In this document: piece by piece, positions 16,657-25,402 of the stretch
Numbering within the stretch: the stretch's first letter is position 1
Layout: every line of letters starts with the position of its first letter
DNA from: Candidatus Nitricoxidivorans perseverans
GTDB taxonomy: Bacteria; Pseudomonadota; Gammaproteobacteria; Burkholderiales; Rhodocyclaceae
Reading direction: 5' to 3'
DNA: 64,000 bases
Assembly: GCA_030246985.1 (NCBI GenBank)
Contig: CP107246.1
Span: forward strand, 2,420,282-2,484,281
Position numbers and translations under genes: made by a program
The notes under the pieces: model-generated
What the model was told of the DNA's origin: nothing
Databases searched by the model: none
What the model saw: the letters and a program-made list of their open reading frames with translations, nothing else

Positions 16657-19019
16657 GCGCCGTGCCATCCACCCAGGATCCCGGCGGCCTGTCTGACGTC
16701 GGCAGCCGGCTGACCTTCTTCAAGAACCTCCAGACGGTCACCAACAAGATCCATGCGACCTCGAACATCGACGAGATCATGCTGGAGCTGTCGCAGGACA
16801 TCTGCGCGCTCTTCAACGCCGACCGTCTGACGATCTATTCCGTCAGCGAGGACAAGGCCTCGATCGTCTCCAAGGTCAAAACGGGCCTCAACTCCTTCAA
16901 GGACCTCAAGCTGCCGATCGCCGACCAGAGCATCGCCGGCCATGCGGCCCTGTCCAGGAAGATAGTCAACATCCGCGACGTCTATGACGAGGCGGAGCTG
17001 AAGGCGATCAACCCGGACCTGTGCTTCCTTCGGGAAGTGGACAAGCGTACCGGCTATCGCACCAAGCAGATGCTGGTCGGTCCGATCCTGGACACGCGCG
17101 GCGAGGTGCTCGGCGTCGTTCAGATCATCAACAACATGGCCGGCGCGCCCTTCGCCGCCGTCGCCGAGGAAGGCATCAAGGGGTTGTGCGAAACCCTGGC
17201 CATCGCCTTCGCGCAGCGCAACAAGCCGGCCCACGTCGCCAAGTCCAAGTACGATCACCTGGTGCTGGATGCCGTCATCTCGGCGCAGGAACTGGAACTG
17301 GCCGTCCGCTCGGCGCGACGCAAGAATATCGACGTCGAAGAGGTGTTGCTGACCGAATTCCAGGTCAAGCCGACCGCCCTGGGAGGCGCCTTGTCGAAGT
17401 TCTTCGGGGTTCCCTACGAGCCGCACCGGCAGGACCGCATCAAGCCGATCGACCTGCTCAGGAACCTCAAGCGCGACTACGTCGAGCAGAACCAGTGGCT
17501 GCCCGTCGAAGAGAGCCCCGAAGGCGTGGTCATCCTCGCCATGGACCCGGAACAGGTGAAGGGCTCGCGGGTCGTCAACAACGTCTTTCCCAAGAGCAAG
17601 CTGACCTTCCGCGTCACCACCATCCGCGAGTTCCGCCAGACGGTCGACCAGATGTTCGGCGGCGCCGCCTTCACCGACGACACCTCGGTGGGCGACCTGC
17701 TGTCGGGCATGGACGAGGGCGAAGGCGAGTTCGACAGCGGCGCCGAGGACGTCTCCGCGGCGGCCGACAACGAGCTCGTCAAGCTGGTGAACAAGATCAT
17801 CGTCGACGCCTATCAGCAGGGCGCCTCGGACATCCACGTCGAGCCCGGCATGGGCAAGGACAAGGTGCTGATCCGCCTGCGCAAGGATGGCTCCCTGGCG
17901 AAATACATCGAGGTGCCGGCAAGCTACCGCAACGCCATCGTCGCCCGCATCAAGATCATGTGCGACCTCGACATCGCCGAGAAGCGCCGGCCGCAGGACG
18001 GCAAGATCAAGTTCAAGAAGTTCGGCCCCCTCGACATCGAGCTGCGCGTCGCGACCATTCCCTCCGCCGGCGGCGTCGAGGACGTGGTGATGCGCATTCT
18101 GGCCGCTGGCGAGCCGATCCCGCTCGACAAGCTGGGCGTGCTGCCGGGCAACCTCGAGAAGCTCAAGGTCTGCGTCTCCAAGCCCTATGGCCTGTTCTTC
18201 GTCTGCGGCCCGACCGGCTCGGGCAAGACCACCACGCTGCACTCGGTGCTCAAGTTCCTCAACACGCCGGACACCAAGATATGGACGGCGGAAGACCCGG
18301 TCGAAATCACACAAAAGGGCCTGCGCCAAGTGCAGATCAACAAGAAGGCCGGGCTGGACTTCGCCACCATCATGAGGGCCTTCCTGCGCGCCGATCCGGA
18401 CATCATCATGGTCGGCGAAATGCGCGATGCCGAAACGGCCAGCATCGGCATCGAGGCCTCGCTGACCGGCCACCTGGTGTTCGCCACCCTGCATACCAAC
18501 AGCGCGCCGGAATCGATCATCCGCCTGCTCGACATGGGCATGGACCCGTTCAACTTCGCCGACGCCCTGCTGGGCATCCTGGCCCAGCGGCTGGCCAAGC
18601 GCCTGTGCAAGTGCAAGGAAGCCTATGCGCCGACCGGCGAGGAAATGAAGCACCTCCTCACCGAATACTGCGAAGAAATGCGGGGTACCGCCACCTTCAA
18701 GAGGGACCAGAAGGCGGGCATGGAAGGGGTCTACAAGGAGTGGGCGAGCGCCTATGCCAAGGACGGCCAGTTCACCCTCTACCGGGCCAAGGGCTGCGAC
18801 GCCTGCGCCAACAGCGGCTACAAGGGCCGGGTCGGCCTGCACGAACTGATGGTCGGCACCGACCCGGTCAAGAAGCTGATCCAGGAACACGCCCGCGTCG
18901 CCGAGCTTTTCGCCCAGGCGCTGGAGGACGGCATGCGCACACTCAAGCAGGACGGCATGGAGAAGGTGCTCCAGGGCATCACCGACATGAAGCAGGTTCG
19001 GGCGGTGTGCATCAAATGA
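16653..19019 (+). CDS. GAF-domain PilB/GspE-like secretion ATPase
   Basis: A 788-residue protein. It has an N-terminal GAF domain (about 25-185; RTGYRTKQMLVGPI, GVVQIINNM), a GspE/MshE N-terminal-like domain (190-335) and an N2-plus-RecA ATPase (375-780). Walker A is GPTGSGKTTT (Lys525), the Asp box follows at AEDPVE, Walker B is IIMVGEMRD (Glu589) and the His box is GHLVFATLHTN. A zinc-ribbon insertion has RLCKCKEAY and GCDACANSGYKGR; the first Cys pair is one residue closer than the usual CxxC. Such ATPases drive pilus extension or type II secretion. A GAF domain at the front is not the usual architecture. No inner-membrane platform or secretin genes are in the window. Confidence 0.92.
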   Translation: MSAVPSTQDPGGLSDVGSRLTFFKNLQTVTNKIHATSNIDEIMLELSQDICALFNADRLTIYSVSEDKASIVSKVKTGLNSFKDLKLPIADQSIAGHAALSRKIVNIRDVYDEAELKAINPDLCFLREVDKRTGYRTKQMLVGPILDTRGEVLGVVQIINNMAGAPFAAVAEEGIKGLCETLAIAFAQRNKPAHVAKSKYDHLVLDAVISAQELELAVRSARRKNIDVEEVLLTEFQVKPTALGGALSKFFGVPYEPHRQDRIKPIDLLRNLKRDYVEQNQWLPVEESPEGVVILAMDPEQVKGSRVVNNVFPKSKLTFRVTTIREFRQTVDQMFGGAAFTDDTSVGDLLSGMDEGEGEFDSGAEDVSAAADNELVKLVNKIIVDAYQQGASDIHVEPGMGKDKVLIRLRKDGSLAKYIEVPASYRNAIVARIKIMCDLDIAEKRRPQDGKIKFKKFGPLDIELRVATIPSAGGVEDVVMRILAAGEPIPLDKLGVLPGNLEKLKVCVSKPYGLFFVCGPTGSGKTTTLHSVLKFLNTPDTKIWTAEDPVEITQKGLRQVQINKKAGLDFATIMRAFLRADPDIIMVGEMRDAETASIGIEASLTGHLVFATLHTNSAPESIIRLLDMGMDPFNFADALLGILAQRLAKRLCKCKEAYAPTGEEMKHLLTEYCEEMRGTATFKRDQKAGMEGVYKEWASAYAKDGQFTLYRAKGCDACANSGYKGRVGLHELMVGTDPVKKLIQEHARVAELFAQALEDGMRTLKQDGMEKVLQGITDMKQVRAVCIK

Positions 19020-20647
19020 CAGCGGACATCCTCGACGACCTCTTTCGCCGCCTCGAACAGCTGAATGCCATCGGCGCCTCGCTGTCCCACGAGCGGGACA
19101 TCGACCGGCTGCTCGAGAACATCCTGGTCGCGGCCAAGACCATCACCCACGCCGACGGCGGCACCCTCTACCGCGTCACGGAGGACGGCACCGCGCTGCG
19201 CTTCGAGATCATCCGCACGGATTCGCTCGGCATCGCCATGGGCGGCACCGCCGAGACGCCCATCAACTTCCCGGACCTGCCGCTGAAGAACGAGCGCGGC
19301 GAGCCCAACAATTCCCTGGTGGCGGCCTACGCGGCCATCAACGACAAGACGGTCAACGTCGCCGACGCCTACACCGAGGCGGGCTTCGACTTTTCCGGCA
19401 CCCGAAAATTCGACGAGCGCACCGGCTACCGTTCCCGCTCCTTCCTGACGGTGCCGATGAAGAATCACGAGAACGAGATCATCGGCGTTCTCCAGCTCAT
19501 CAACGCGAAGCATCCGGAAACCGGCAAGGCCGTCCATTTCTCCGCCGCCGACCAGCGCCTAGCCGAGTCGCTGGCCTCCCAGGCGGCCATCGCGCTCACC
19601 AACCGGCAGCTGATCACCCAGCTGGAAGAGCTCTTCGAGTCCTTCATCAACCTCATCAACCTGGCCATCGACGAAAAGTCGCCCTATACCGGCGGCCATT
19701 GCCAGCGGGTGCCGGTGCTGACCATGATGATCGCGGAAGCGGTCAATGCCACCCGGCAAGGGCCGTTGGCAAGCTTCCATATGACCGACAAGGATCGCTA
19801 CGAGCTGAAGATCGCCGGCCTCCTGCACGATTGCGGCAAGGTGACGACGCCCGTGCATGTGGTGGACAAGGCGACCAAGCTGCAAACCATCTTCGATCGC
19901 ATCCACCTGATCGACACCCGCTTCGAAGTGCTGAAGCGCGATGCCGAGAACGACGCTCTGCGCCGGCAGCTCGCGCTGCGGGAGCGGCGCGACGCGCCGG
20001 CGGAGGAAAATATCTGGGCGCAATATCAGTCCGAATTGAAGGCGCTCGACGCCGACCGCGAATTCCTGCGCAAGTGCAACATCGGCGGCGAGGCCATGAT
20101 GGAGACCGACCAGCAGCGGGTGCGCGACATCGCCGCGAGCCGCAAGTGGCGCAACGTGGAATCCGTCGAGGCCGATTTCCTGACCGCCGAGGAGGTCGAG
20201 AACTTCACCATCCGCTCCGGCACGCTGACCCAGCGGGAGCGCGAGACGATCAACTACCACATCGTCGCCACCATCAAGATGCTCGAACAGCTACCCTGGC
20301 CGCGGCATCTCGAAAAGGTGCCGGAATACGCCGGCGGCCACCACGAGCGCATGGACGGCAAGGGCTATCCCAAGGGCCTCACGCGCGACCAGATGTCGGT
20401 GCAGGCGCGCATCATGGGCATCGCCGACATCTTCGAGGCGCTGACCGCGAGGGACCGCCCCTACAAGCTCGGCATGAAGCTCTCCCAGGCCATGGGCATC
20501 CTGGCCGGCTTTTCCCGCAACGGCCACATCGACCCGGACCTGTTCGAGGTCTTCGTGCGCGAAAAGGTTTACCTCAAATACGCCAGGACATTCCTCGACC
20601 CCTTGCAGGTCGATGCCGTGGACGAAGCGTCCCTGGTCAGCAAGTGA
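19016..20647 (+). CDS. GAF and HD-GYP domain protein (c-di-GMP phosphodiesterase)
   Basis: A 543-residue soluble protein. The N-terminal GAF domain (15-200) resembles that of the preceding ATPase (RTGYRSRSFLTVPM, GVLQLINAKH) and ends with an F-SAA-D element reminiscent of part of the NKFDE motif of cyclic-nucleotide GAFs. The HD-GYP domain (about 215-520) has His271-Asp272 in LLHDCGKV with the catalytic Lys, and HHERMDGKGYPKGL (Gly450-Tyr-Pro452); a charged insertion of about 90 residues separates the two halves. It should hydrolyse c-di-GMP. I chose ATG at 19016 because it overlaps the ATPase stop (ATGA), making it the last gene of the cassette. Confidence 0.92.
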   Translation: MTADILDDLFRRLEQLNAIGASLSHERDIDRLLENILVAAKTITHADGGTLYRVTEDGTALRFEIIRTDSLGIAMGGTAETPINFPDLPLKNERGEPNNSLVAAYAAINDKTVNVADAYTEAGFDFSGTRKFDERTGYRSRSFLTVPMKNHENEIIGVLQLINAKHPETGKAVHFSAADQRLAESLASQAAIALTNRQLITQLEELFESFINLINLAIDEKSPYTGGHCQRVPVLTMMIAEAVNATRQGPLASFHMTDKDRYELKIAGLLHDCGKVTTPVHVVDKATKLQTIFDRIHLIDTRFEVLKRDAENDALRRQLALRERRDAPAEENIWAQYQSELKALDADREFLRKCNIGGEAMMETDQQRVRDIAASRKWRNVESVEADFLTAEEVENFTIRSGTLTQRERETINYHIVATIKMLEQLPWPRHLEKVPEYAGGHHERMDGKGYPKGLTRDQMSVQARIMGIADIFEALTARDRPYKLGMKLSQAMGILAGFSRNGHIDPDLFEVFVREKVYLKYARTFLDPLQVDAVDEASLVSK

Positions 20648-20725
20648 CGTTTTTTGTCAGCTGCCGCGGCATCGGGACGCGATGGAATCAAGTGTTATTG
20701 CGGTGAAACGAGGGGATGAACAAGA

Positions 20726-20741
20726 TGGCATGCGTGTTGCT
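20726..20741 (+). promoter_or_regulatory. Sigma54 (-24/-12) promoter of the pilin gene
   Basis: TGGCATGCGTGTTGCT matches the RpoN consensus: the invariant GG and GC pairs are ten bases apart and the -12 element is TTGC followed by T. The expected start is near 20753, giving a leader of about 53 bases with a GAGGAG ribosome site. Pilin genes of many Proteobacteria are driven by RpoN with PilR. Confidence 0.8.
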
Positions 20742-20805
20742 CATACCGGCCAGGGTCGTCCGCGCAACCGGCGCCCTGCCAACCAACAAGTCTGAGGAGA
20801 ATCTC

Positions 20806-21225
20806 ATGAAACGAGTCCAACAAGACTTCACCCTGATCGAGTTGATGATCGTCATCGCGATCATCGGCATCCTGGCCGCCATCGCCCTTCCGCAATACCA
20901 AGACTACACGGTGCGCACACGCGTCTCCGAGGCCGCCGTGCTGGCCGACGGCAGCAAGACGGCCGTGGCCGAGTTCTACAATACCAATTCGCGCTGGCCG
21001 GCAAGCAACGCGAGCGCCGGTCTGGCCACCTCCACGTCCATCAGCGGCAAATACGTCACCAGCGTTGCGGTTGCGGCCGGCGGCGTGATCACGGCGACCG
21101 TGAACGCGGATTCCGGCACGTCCGGTACCCTCACGCTGACGCCGACGGCCACTGGCGGCGCTGTGAAATGGGCCTGTTCCGGCACCATCCCGACCAAGTA
21201 TCTGCCTGCCGTTTGCCGCGGATAA
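20806..21225 (+). CDS. pilA: Type IV major pilin (PilA-like) with Asp at the cleavage site
   Basis: A 139-residue prepilin. After a short leader MKRVQQD the N-terminus [20 protein letters not shown] is the class III pilin helix with Glu5 kept. A pair of Cys near the C-terminus (WACSG and PAVCRG) forms the expected D-loop disulfide. The middle is rich in Ala, Ser, Thr and Gly. Position -1, almost always Gly in substrates of the prepilin peptidase PilD, is Asp (codon GAC against GGC, one base). Processing may therefore fail unless this is a strain variant or assembly error. I chose ATG at 20806 after GAGGAG; a sigma54 promoter lies upstream and an intrinsic terminator downstream, so it is transcribed alone. 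Confidence 0.9.
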   Translation: MKRVQQDFTLIELMIVIAIIGILAAIALPQYQDYTVRTRVSEAAVLADGSKTAVAEFYNTNSRWPASNASAGLATSTSISGKYVTSVAVAAGGVITATVNADSGTSGTLTLTPTATGGAVKWACSGTIPTKYLPAVCRG

Positions 21226-21254
21226 TTTCTGCCCCCGGGCAGTGATTGCCGTCC

Positions 21255-21292
21255 GAAGCCCCGTCCATAACGACGGGGCTTCTGTATTTTTG
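21255..21292 (+). terminator. Intrinsic terminator after pilA
   Basis: An 11-bp perfect stem (GAAGCCCCGTC / GACGGGGCTTC, six-base loop) is followed by TGTATTTTTGT. It ends the pilA message and lies just before the next gene, whose start must be downstream of it. Confidence 0.88.
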
Positions 21293-21308
21293 TAACCGGG
21301 GCATCCGC

Positions 21309-23222
21309 TTGTTCAGCCGCCTTCTCCCCCCCGCGCTGCTCGCAGGCGCTCTTGCCGCCTGTTACGGCCTGTATTCCCTGGCCTTCGGCGCCACCTTCCG
21401 CTTCGACGACTTCCCCAATCTGGAAGGGCTCGCCAATGTCCGCGACTGGGAGAGCGCCCTGGCATTCATCCTGACGGGGAAGAGCAGCGGCATCGGGCGT
21501 CCGCTGGCCCTGGCCGGCTTTCTCATCAACGCGCCCTCCTGGCCCTCGGCGCCCGCCGACTTTTTTTACGTCAATGCCTGCCTCCACCTGTTGAACGGCG
21601 CCCTGGTCGCCTGGTTCGCATTCCGGCTTCTCGTGGCCAGTCGGGGCTTTGCCGGCGCCGTCGCTCAAACGCACTGGCCGCTGGCCGCGGTGACCATTGC
21701 GGCGCTCTGGCTGCTCAACCCGCTGCTGCTCTCGACATCGATGATGGCGGTCCAGCGCATGACGCTGCTTTCCGCCACCTGCGTGCTCGCGACCCTCGTC
21801 GCCTACCTGGCGGCGCGCGATCGATGGCTCTCCGGCGGCGGGAGCCTGGCCGCGGCGACCATGCTGGCGGGCATCCTGGCGCTGGGTGGCGGCCTCGGCC
21901 TGCTCTTCAAGGAAACGGCGATCAACCTGGTCATTTACGTCGGACTGATCGAGTATCTGCTTCTGGCACGCGACGATGACGGCCAGCCGCTGCGGATATT
22001 CAGATGGTGCTGCGTGCTCGTTCCCCTGGCGACGATCGCGGGCTATGTGGCCTGGCACTGGCAGGGATTCATGGGCACCTTCGCAATGCGGGATTTCACG
22101 GTCGGGGAGCGATTGCTCTCCGCTCCCCGCATCCTGTCGGACTACCTGCTGCGGAGCTTCGTACCCCTGGCGTCCAGAATGGGACCGTTCCACGACGACT
22201 TCGAAGCCTCGCGGGGATGGCTGGAGCCCGCCTCAACGCTCTGGCTGGCCGGCTTCTGGATCGTCTTGGCGGCCGCGGCGCCGGCCTTGCGACGGCGCCA
22301 TCCGGTTCCCGCCTTCGCCGTCCTCTGGTTCATCGGCGGGCATTTCCTCGAAGCCGGCCCCTTCGCCCTCGAACTTTATTTCGAGCATCGCAATTACCTG
22401 CCGCTGTTCGGGCCGATGCTGCTCGTCGCCTTGCTGCCGTTCCTGCTTCCCATGGCTTTCCGGCGCGCCGCCGCCGCTCTGGTCGCCGCCTTCGGCCTGC
22501 TGCTGATGGCAGGGCTGGCGCAGTCGGCCAGCCTCTGGGGCAGGCCCTTCTCCGCCGCCGACGTCTGGGCGCAGGCCCATCCCCGATCGCTGCGGGCCGT
22601 GCAATACTATGCGCAGTCGTTCTTCGTCCGCGGCGAGCGGGAAAAGGCGGCGGAAATCGTCGCCGCCGCATCGGCCGCCATGCCGCGCAGCGTAGGTCTG
22701 GTATTGTCCGAAGTGCAGCTGCGCTGCGATCTGCCGGGCGCCGCCGCCATCGTGTCCGGGCTCGCCGGGCGGGCGAAGGACGGCGCGGCGGATGCCGTCT
22801 TCGAATTCTCGGCCCTGGATACGGTGAGCAAATTGACCTCCCTCCTGCTGGAAGGAAAATGCCCGGGCCTGACGGTCGACGACCTGCTGGCGATCACCGG
22901 GGCGATCCTGGACAACGCGAAATACCGCAGCCGCGGGGATTCGGTCGGCCGCCTGCACTACCAGCGGGGGAAGCTGTACATGAACCTTCGGAATCTCGAC
23001 TCGACAATTCGGGAGTTCGACGCCGCCTTCGCCGCCGATCCGGACATCGACACCCTGGCCCTGACGGTTGGCCTGCTTTGGGACGCCGGCCTGGACGAGG
23101 AAGCGGACAGGCGGCTGCGCGACGCCCGCGGCAGGATGCCGGCCAATCCGATCCTCAGGCGACAGTGGACCGAGAAGCTCGGCGGCCTCGAACGGCTGAC
23201 TGCCGGGTATCGGGCGCCATGA
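21309..23222 (+). CDS. Polytopic GT-C-like membrane protein with C-terminal TPR-like region
   Basis: About 637 residues from TTG at 21309, chosen because a longer frame would begin inside the pilA terminator and a GGGG run lies just upstream; the start is uncertain. Roughly ten membrane segments occupy residues 5-410. Near the N-terminus is an acidic loop motif (FRFDDFPNLEG) and later FEHRNYLPLFGP, both resembling TMTC-like GT-C glycosyltransferases. The soluble C-terminal 200 residues look like TPR repeats. It is directly downstream of pilA and overlaps (ATGA) a GT2 gene, so lipid-linked sugar transfer to pilin or another exported protein is a reasonable guess. The precise acceptor and donor are unknown. 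Confidence 0.65.
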   Translation: MFSRLLPPALLAGALAACYGLYSLAFGATFRFDDFPNLEGLANVRDWESALAFILTGKSSGIGRPLALAGFLINAPSWPSAPADFFYVNACLHLLNGALVAWFAFRLLVASRGFAGAVAQTHWPLAAVTIAALWLLNPLLLSTSMMAVQRMTLLSATCVLATLVAYLAARDRWLSGGGSLAAATMLAGILALGGGLGLLFKETAINLVIYVGLIEYLLLARDDDGQPLRIFRWCCVLVPLATIAGYVAWHWQGFMGTFAMRDFTVGERLLSAPRILSDYLLRSFVPLASRMGPFHDDFEASRGWLEPASTLWLAGFWIVLAAAAPALRRRHPVPAFAVLWFIGGHFLEAGPFALELYFEHRNYLPLFGPMLLVALLPFLLPMAFRRAAAALVAAFGLLLMAGLAQSASLWGRPFSAADVWAQAHPRSLRAVQYYAQSFFVRGEREKAAEIVAAASAAMPRSVGLVLSEVQLRCDLPGAAAIVSGLAGRAKDGAADAVFEFSALDTVSKLTSLLLEGKCPGLTVDDLLAITGAILDNAKYRSRGDSVGRLHYQRGKLYMNLRNLDSTIREFDAAFAADPDIDTLALTVGLLWDAGLDEEADRRLRDARGRMPANPILRRQWTEKLGGLERLTAGYRAP

Positions 23223-24076
23223 GCATCTCCATCGTCATCCCGGCGAGGAATGAGATCGAGGGCCTGCGCGGCCTGCTGCCACGCCTGTCGGCGCAGTGTC
23301 CCGGCGTGGAGATTCTGGTCGTCGACGACGGTTCGACCGACGGCACGGGCGATCTCGCGCGCGCGGCGGGCGCGCGGGTCATCCGCCATCCCTATCCCAA
23401 GGGGAACGGCGCCGCGGTCAAGACCGGCGCCCGGAACGCGACCGGCGACATCCTCGTCTTCATGGACGCCGACGGCCAGCACGACCCGGCCGACATCCCC
23501 CGCCTGCTGGCCGGGATCGACGGGGGCGCCGACATGGCCGTCGGGGCGCGGCGCATGGCATCCCAGGCCGGAGCGCATCGGGCGCTGGCCAACGGCTTCT
23601 ACAACCGGCTCGCGGGCTGGATGGTCAACCACCGGGTCGAGGACCTGACCTCGGGCTTCCGGGCCGTGCGCGCCCGCCTGTTCCGGCGCTTTCTGCCGCT
23701 GCTGCCCAACAGCTTCTCCTACCCGACCACAATCACCATGTGCTTCTTCCGCGCGGGCTTCAACGTGGGCTACGTTCCCATCGTCGCCGCGCCCAGGATC
23801 GGGAAGAGCCACATCCGCCTGTTCCGCGACGGCGTTCGGTTCCTGCTCATTATTTTCAAGATCGGCACGCTGTATTCGCCCCTCAAGCTGTTCCTTCCCA
23901 TCAGCGGCGCCTTCTTCGTCGGCGGGCTGGGCCTCTATTTGTTCAATTATCTCGCCAGCCAACGGTTTACCAACATGAGCGCGCTGCTGCTCTCCGTATC
24001 GGTCCTCGTATTCCTGATCGGCCTGGTGTCCGAGCAGATCACCACACTCATGTTCAAGGACAGCGAACAGGACTGA
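23219..24076 (+). CDS. GT2 glycosyltransferase with C-terminal membrane segments (polyprenyl-phosphate type)
   Basis: A 285-residue protein. The GT-A domain starts with SIVIPARNEIEGLRGLL, has the nucleotide-binding VVDDGSTDGT and the metal motif MDADGQHDPAD, and keeps the YNRLAG and LTSGFRA segments of DPM/GtrB-like enzymes. Two membrane helices lie near the C-terminus (about 215-270). It likely loads a hexose onto undecaprenyl phosphate for use by the neighbouring GT-C protein. I chose ATG at 23219, which overlaps the preceding stop as ATGA. Confidence 0.85.
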   Translation: MSISIVIPARNEIEGLRGLLPRLSAQCPGVEILVVDDGSTDGTGDLARAAGARVIRHPYPKGNGAAVKTGARNATGDILVFMDADGQHDPADIPRLLAGIDGGADMAVGARRMASQAGAHRALANGFYNRLAGWMVNHRVEDLTSGFRAVRARLFRRFLPLLPNSFSYPTTITMCFFRAGFNVGYVPIVAAPRIGKSHIRLFRDGVRFLLIIFKIGTLYSPLKLFLPISGAFFVGGLGLYLFNYLASQRFTNMSALLLSVSVLVFLIGLVSEQITTLMFKDSEQD

Positions 24077-24106
24077 TCCCCCTCGCTCACGGGTTGCCCA
24101 ACAGAG

Positions 24107-25387
24107 ATGCGAATCGCGGCCAACATCACCTGGAATCTCCTGGGCACGGGGTTGCCGATGCTGGTGGCCGTCATCGCGATTCCCACGATGATCGAGGCAA
24201 TAGGCATGGCCCGCTACGGCGTGCTCTCGATCGCATGGATAATCGTGGGGTACTTCGGTTTTTTCGACCTTGGGCTCGGAAGGGCGATGACCCAGCTGGT
24301 GGCGCGGAAACTTGGCAAGGGAGAAGAAGCGGAGATACCCGCCCTGGTTTGGGCCGGGATGGCGCTCATGACGATCCTCGGAATGGCGGGCGCATTGCTG
24401 ATCTCCCTCATCTCGCCCTGGCTGGTGGGAACCCAACTTGAAATACCCGAGCATCTTCGATCCGAGACCCTGGCGGCGTTCCACCTCCTTGCCGTGTCGG
24501 TTCCCGTCGTGATCTGCACGACGGCACTGCGCGGCATCCTCGAGGCCTACCAGCGCTTCGACCTCGTCAATATGGTGCGGATACCGATTGGCGTGATCAC
24601 ATACCTGGGGCCGCTGGCCATCCTGCCGTACTCGCATTCGCTGCCGGCAATGGTTCTGACGCTTGTGGCGGCGCGCATCGCATTTCTCGCGGTCTGCCTG
24701 GCGATCTGCCTCAGGCTGTTTCCGGAGCTTGGCCGGCGCAGGCGATTGCAGCCGGCGCTGATGAGGCAACTGCTTTCATTCGGCGGCTGGATGACGCTCA
24801 GCAACATTGCGGCGCCGCTGCTCCTCTATCTGGGGCGGTTTCTGGTGATGGTCCTTGTTTCCGTCGAGGCCGTCGCGTACTTCTCGACCCCGTACGACGT
24901 CGTGATCAACCTGCTGCTGATCCCGGGCATATTCGTGAGCGTGCTGTTCCCGGCTTTCGCGAGGCTGTTTCCGGGCGACGCCCCGTCGGCCGGCCGGCTG
25001 TATGGCCAGTCGGTGCTGCTCATTTTCATCGTGATGCTGCCGCTGACGTCGCTCACCTACATGTTTGCCCAGCCGGTGCTGGCATGGTGGATCAACGAAG
25101 ACTTCGCGGCCAATGGCCATCGCGTCGCGCAGCTGATTGCCATCGGCATATTCATCAACAGCTTCGGTCACCTGTCGCAGGCGCTGATCCAGGCGTATGG
25201 CCGGCCGGACCTTACCGCAAAGCTGCATGTCGCGGAACTCGTGGCCTACGTTCCCTATCTGTACTGGCTGGTCGACCGCCATGGAATCGAGGGTGCCGCA
25301 ATGGCCTGGATCGTGCGGGTGACGATCAGTACTTTGGCGCTGTGGGGGATCGCGAACCGGTGCCTGAGCGGATCGATCGGGAAGTGA
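24107..25387 (+). CDS. Wzx-like polysaccharide flippase (MOP superfamily)
   Basis: A 426-residue membrane protein with 12 or so hydrophobic helices and almost no large soluble loops, typical of oligosaccharide-lipid flippases. The start (RIAANITWNLLGTGLPMLVAV) and the region FDLGLGRAMTQLVARKLG match RfbX/Wzx family patterns. It should move lipid-linked glycans across the inner membrane. It lies 30 bases after a polyprenyl-phosphate GT2 and 15 before a methyltransferase gene, all in one run. The substrate cannot be told from sequence. Confidence 0.85.
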   Translation: MRIAANITWNLLGTGLPMLVAVIAIPTMIEAIGMARYGVLSIAWIIVGYFGFFDLGLGRAMTQLVARKLGKGEEAEIPALVWAGMALMTILGMAGALLISLISPWLVGTQLEIPEHLRSETLAAFHLLAVSVPVVICTTALRGILEAYQRFDLVNMVRIPIGVITYLGPLAILPYSHSLPAMVLTLVAARIAFLAVCLAICLRLFPELGRRRRLQPALMRQLLSFGGWMTLSNIAAPLLLYLGRFLVMVLVSVEAVAYFSTPYDVVINLLLIPGIFVSVLFPAFARLFPGDAPSAGRLYGQSVLLIFIVMLPLTSLTYMFAQPVLAWWINEDFAANGHRVAQLIAIGIFINSFGHLSQALIQAYGRPDLTAKLHVAELVAYVPYLYWLVDRHGIEGAAMAWIVRVTISTLALWGIANRCLSGSIGK

Positions 25388-25402
25388 CGCGGGGAAAGCC
25401 GA

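Noticed and set aside
16530-18890. A 786-codon antisense frame over the GAF-ATPase gene
   Set aside because: No recognisable domain, and the opposite strand encodes a complete Walker-motif ATPase. GC-rich codon bias explains it.
17021-19015. A long upstream extension of the GAF/HD-GYP frame
   Set aside because: The extension is Arg/Pro/Gly-rich shadow of the ATPase gene; the true start is the ATG at 19016 overlapping the ATPase stop.
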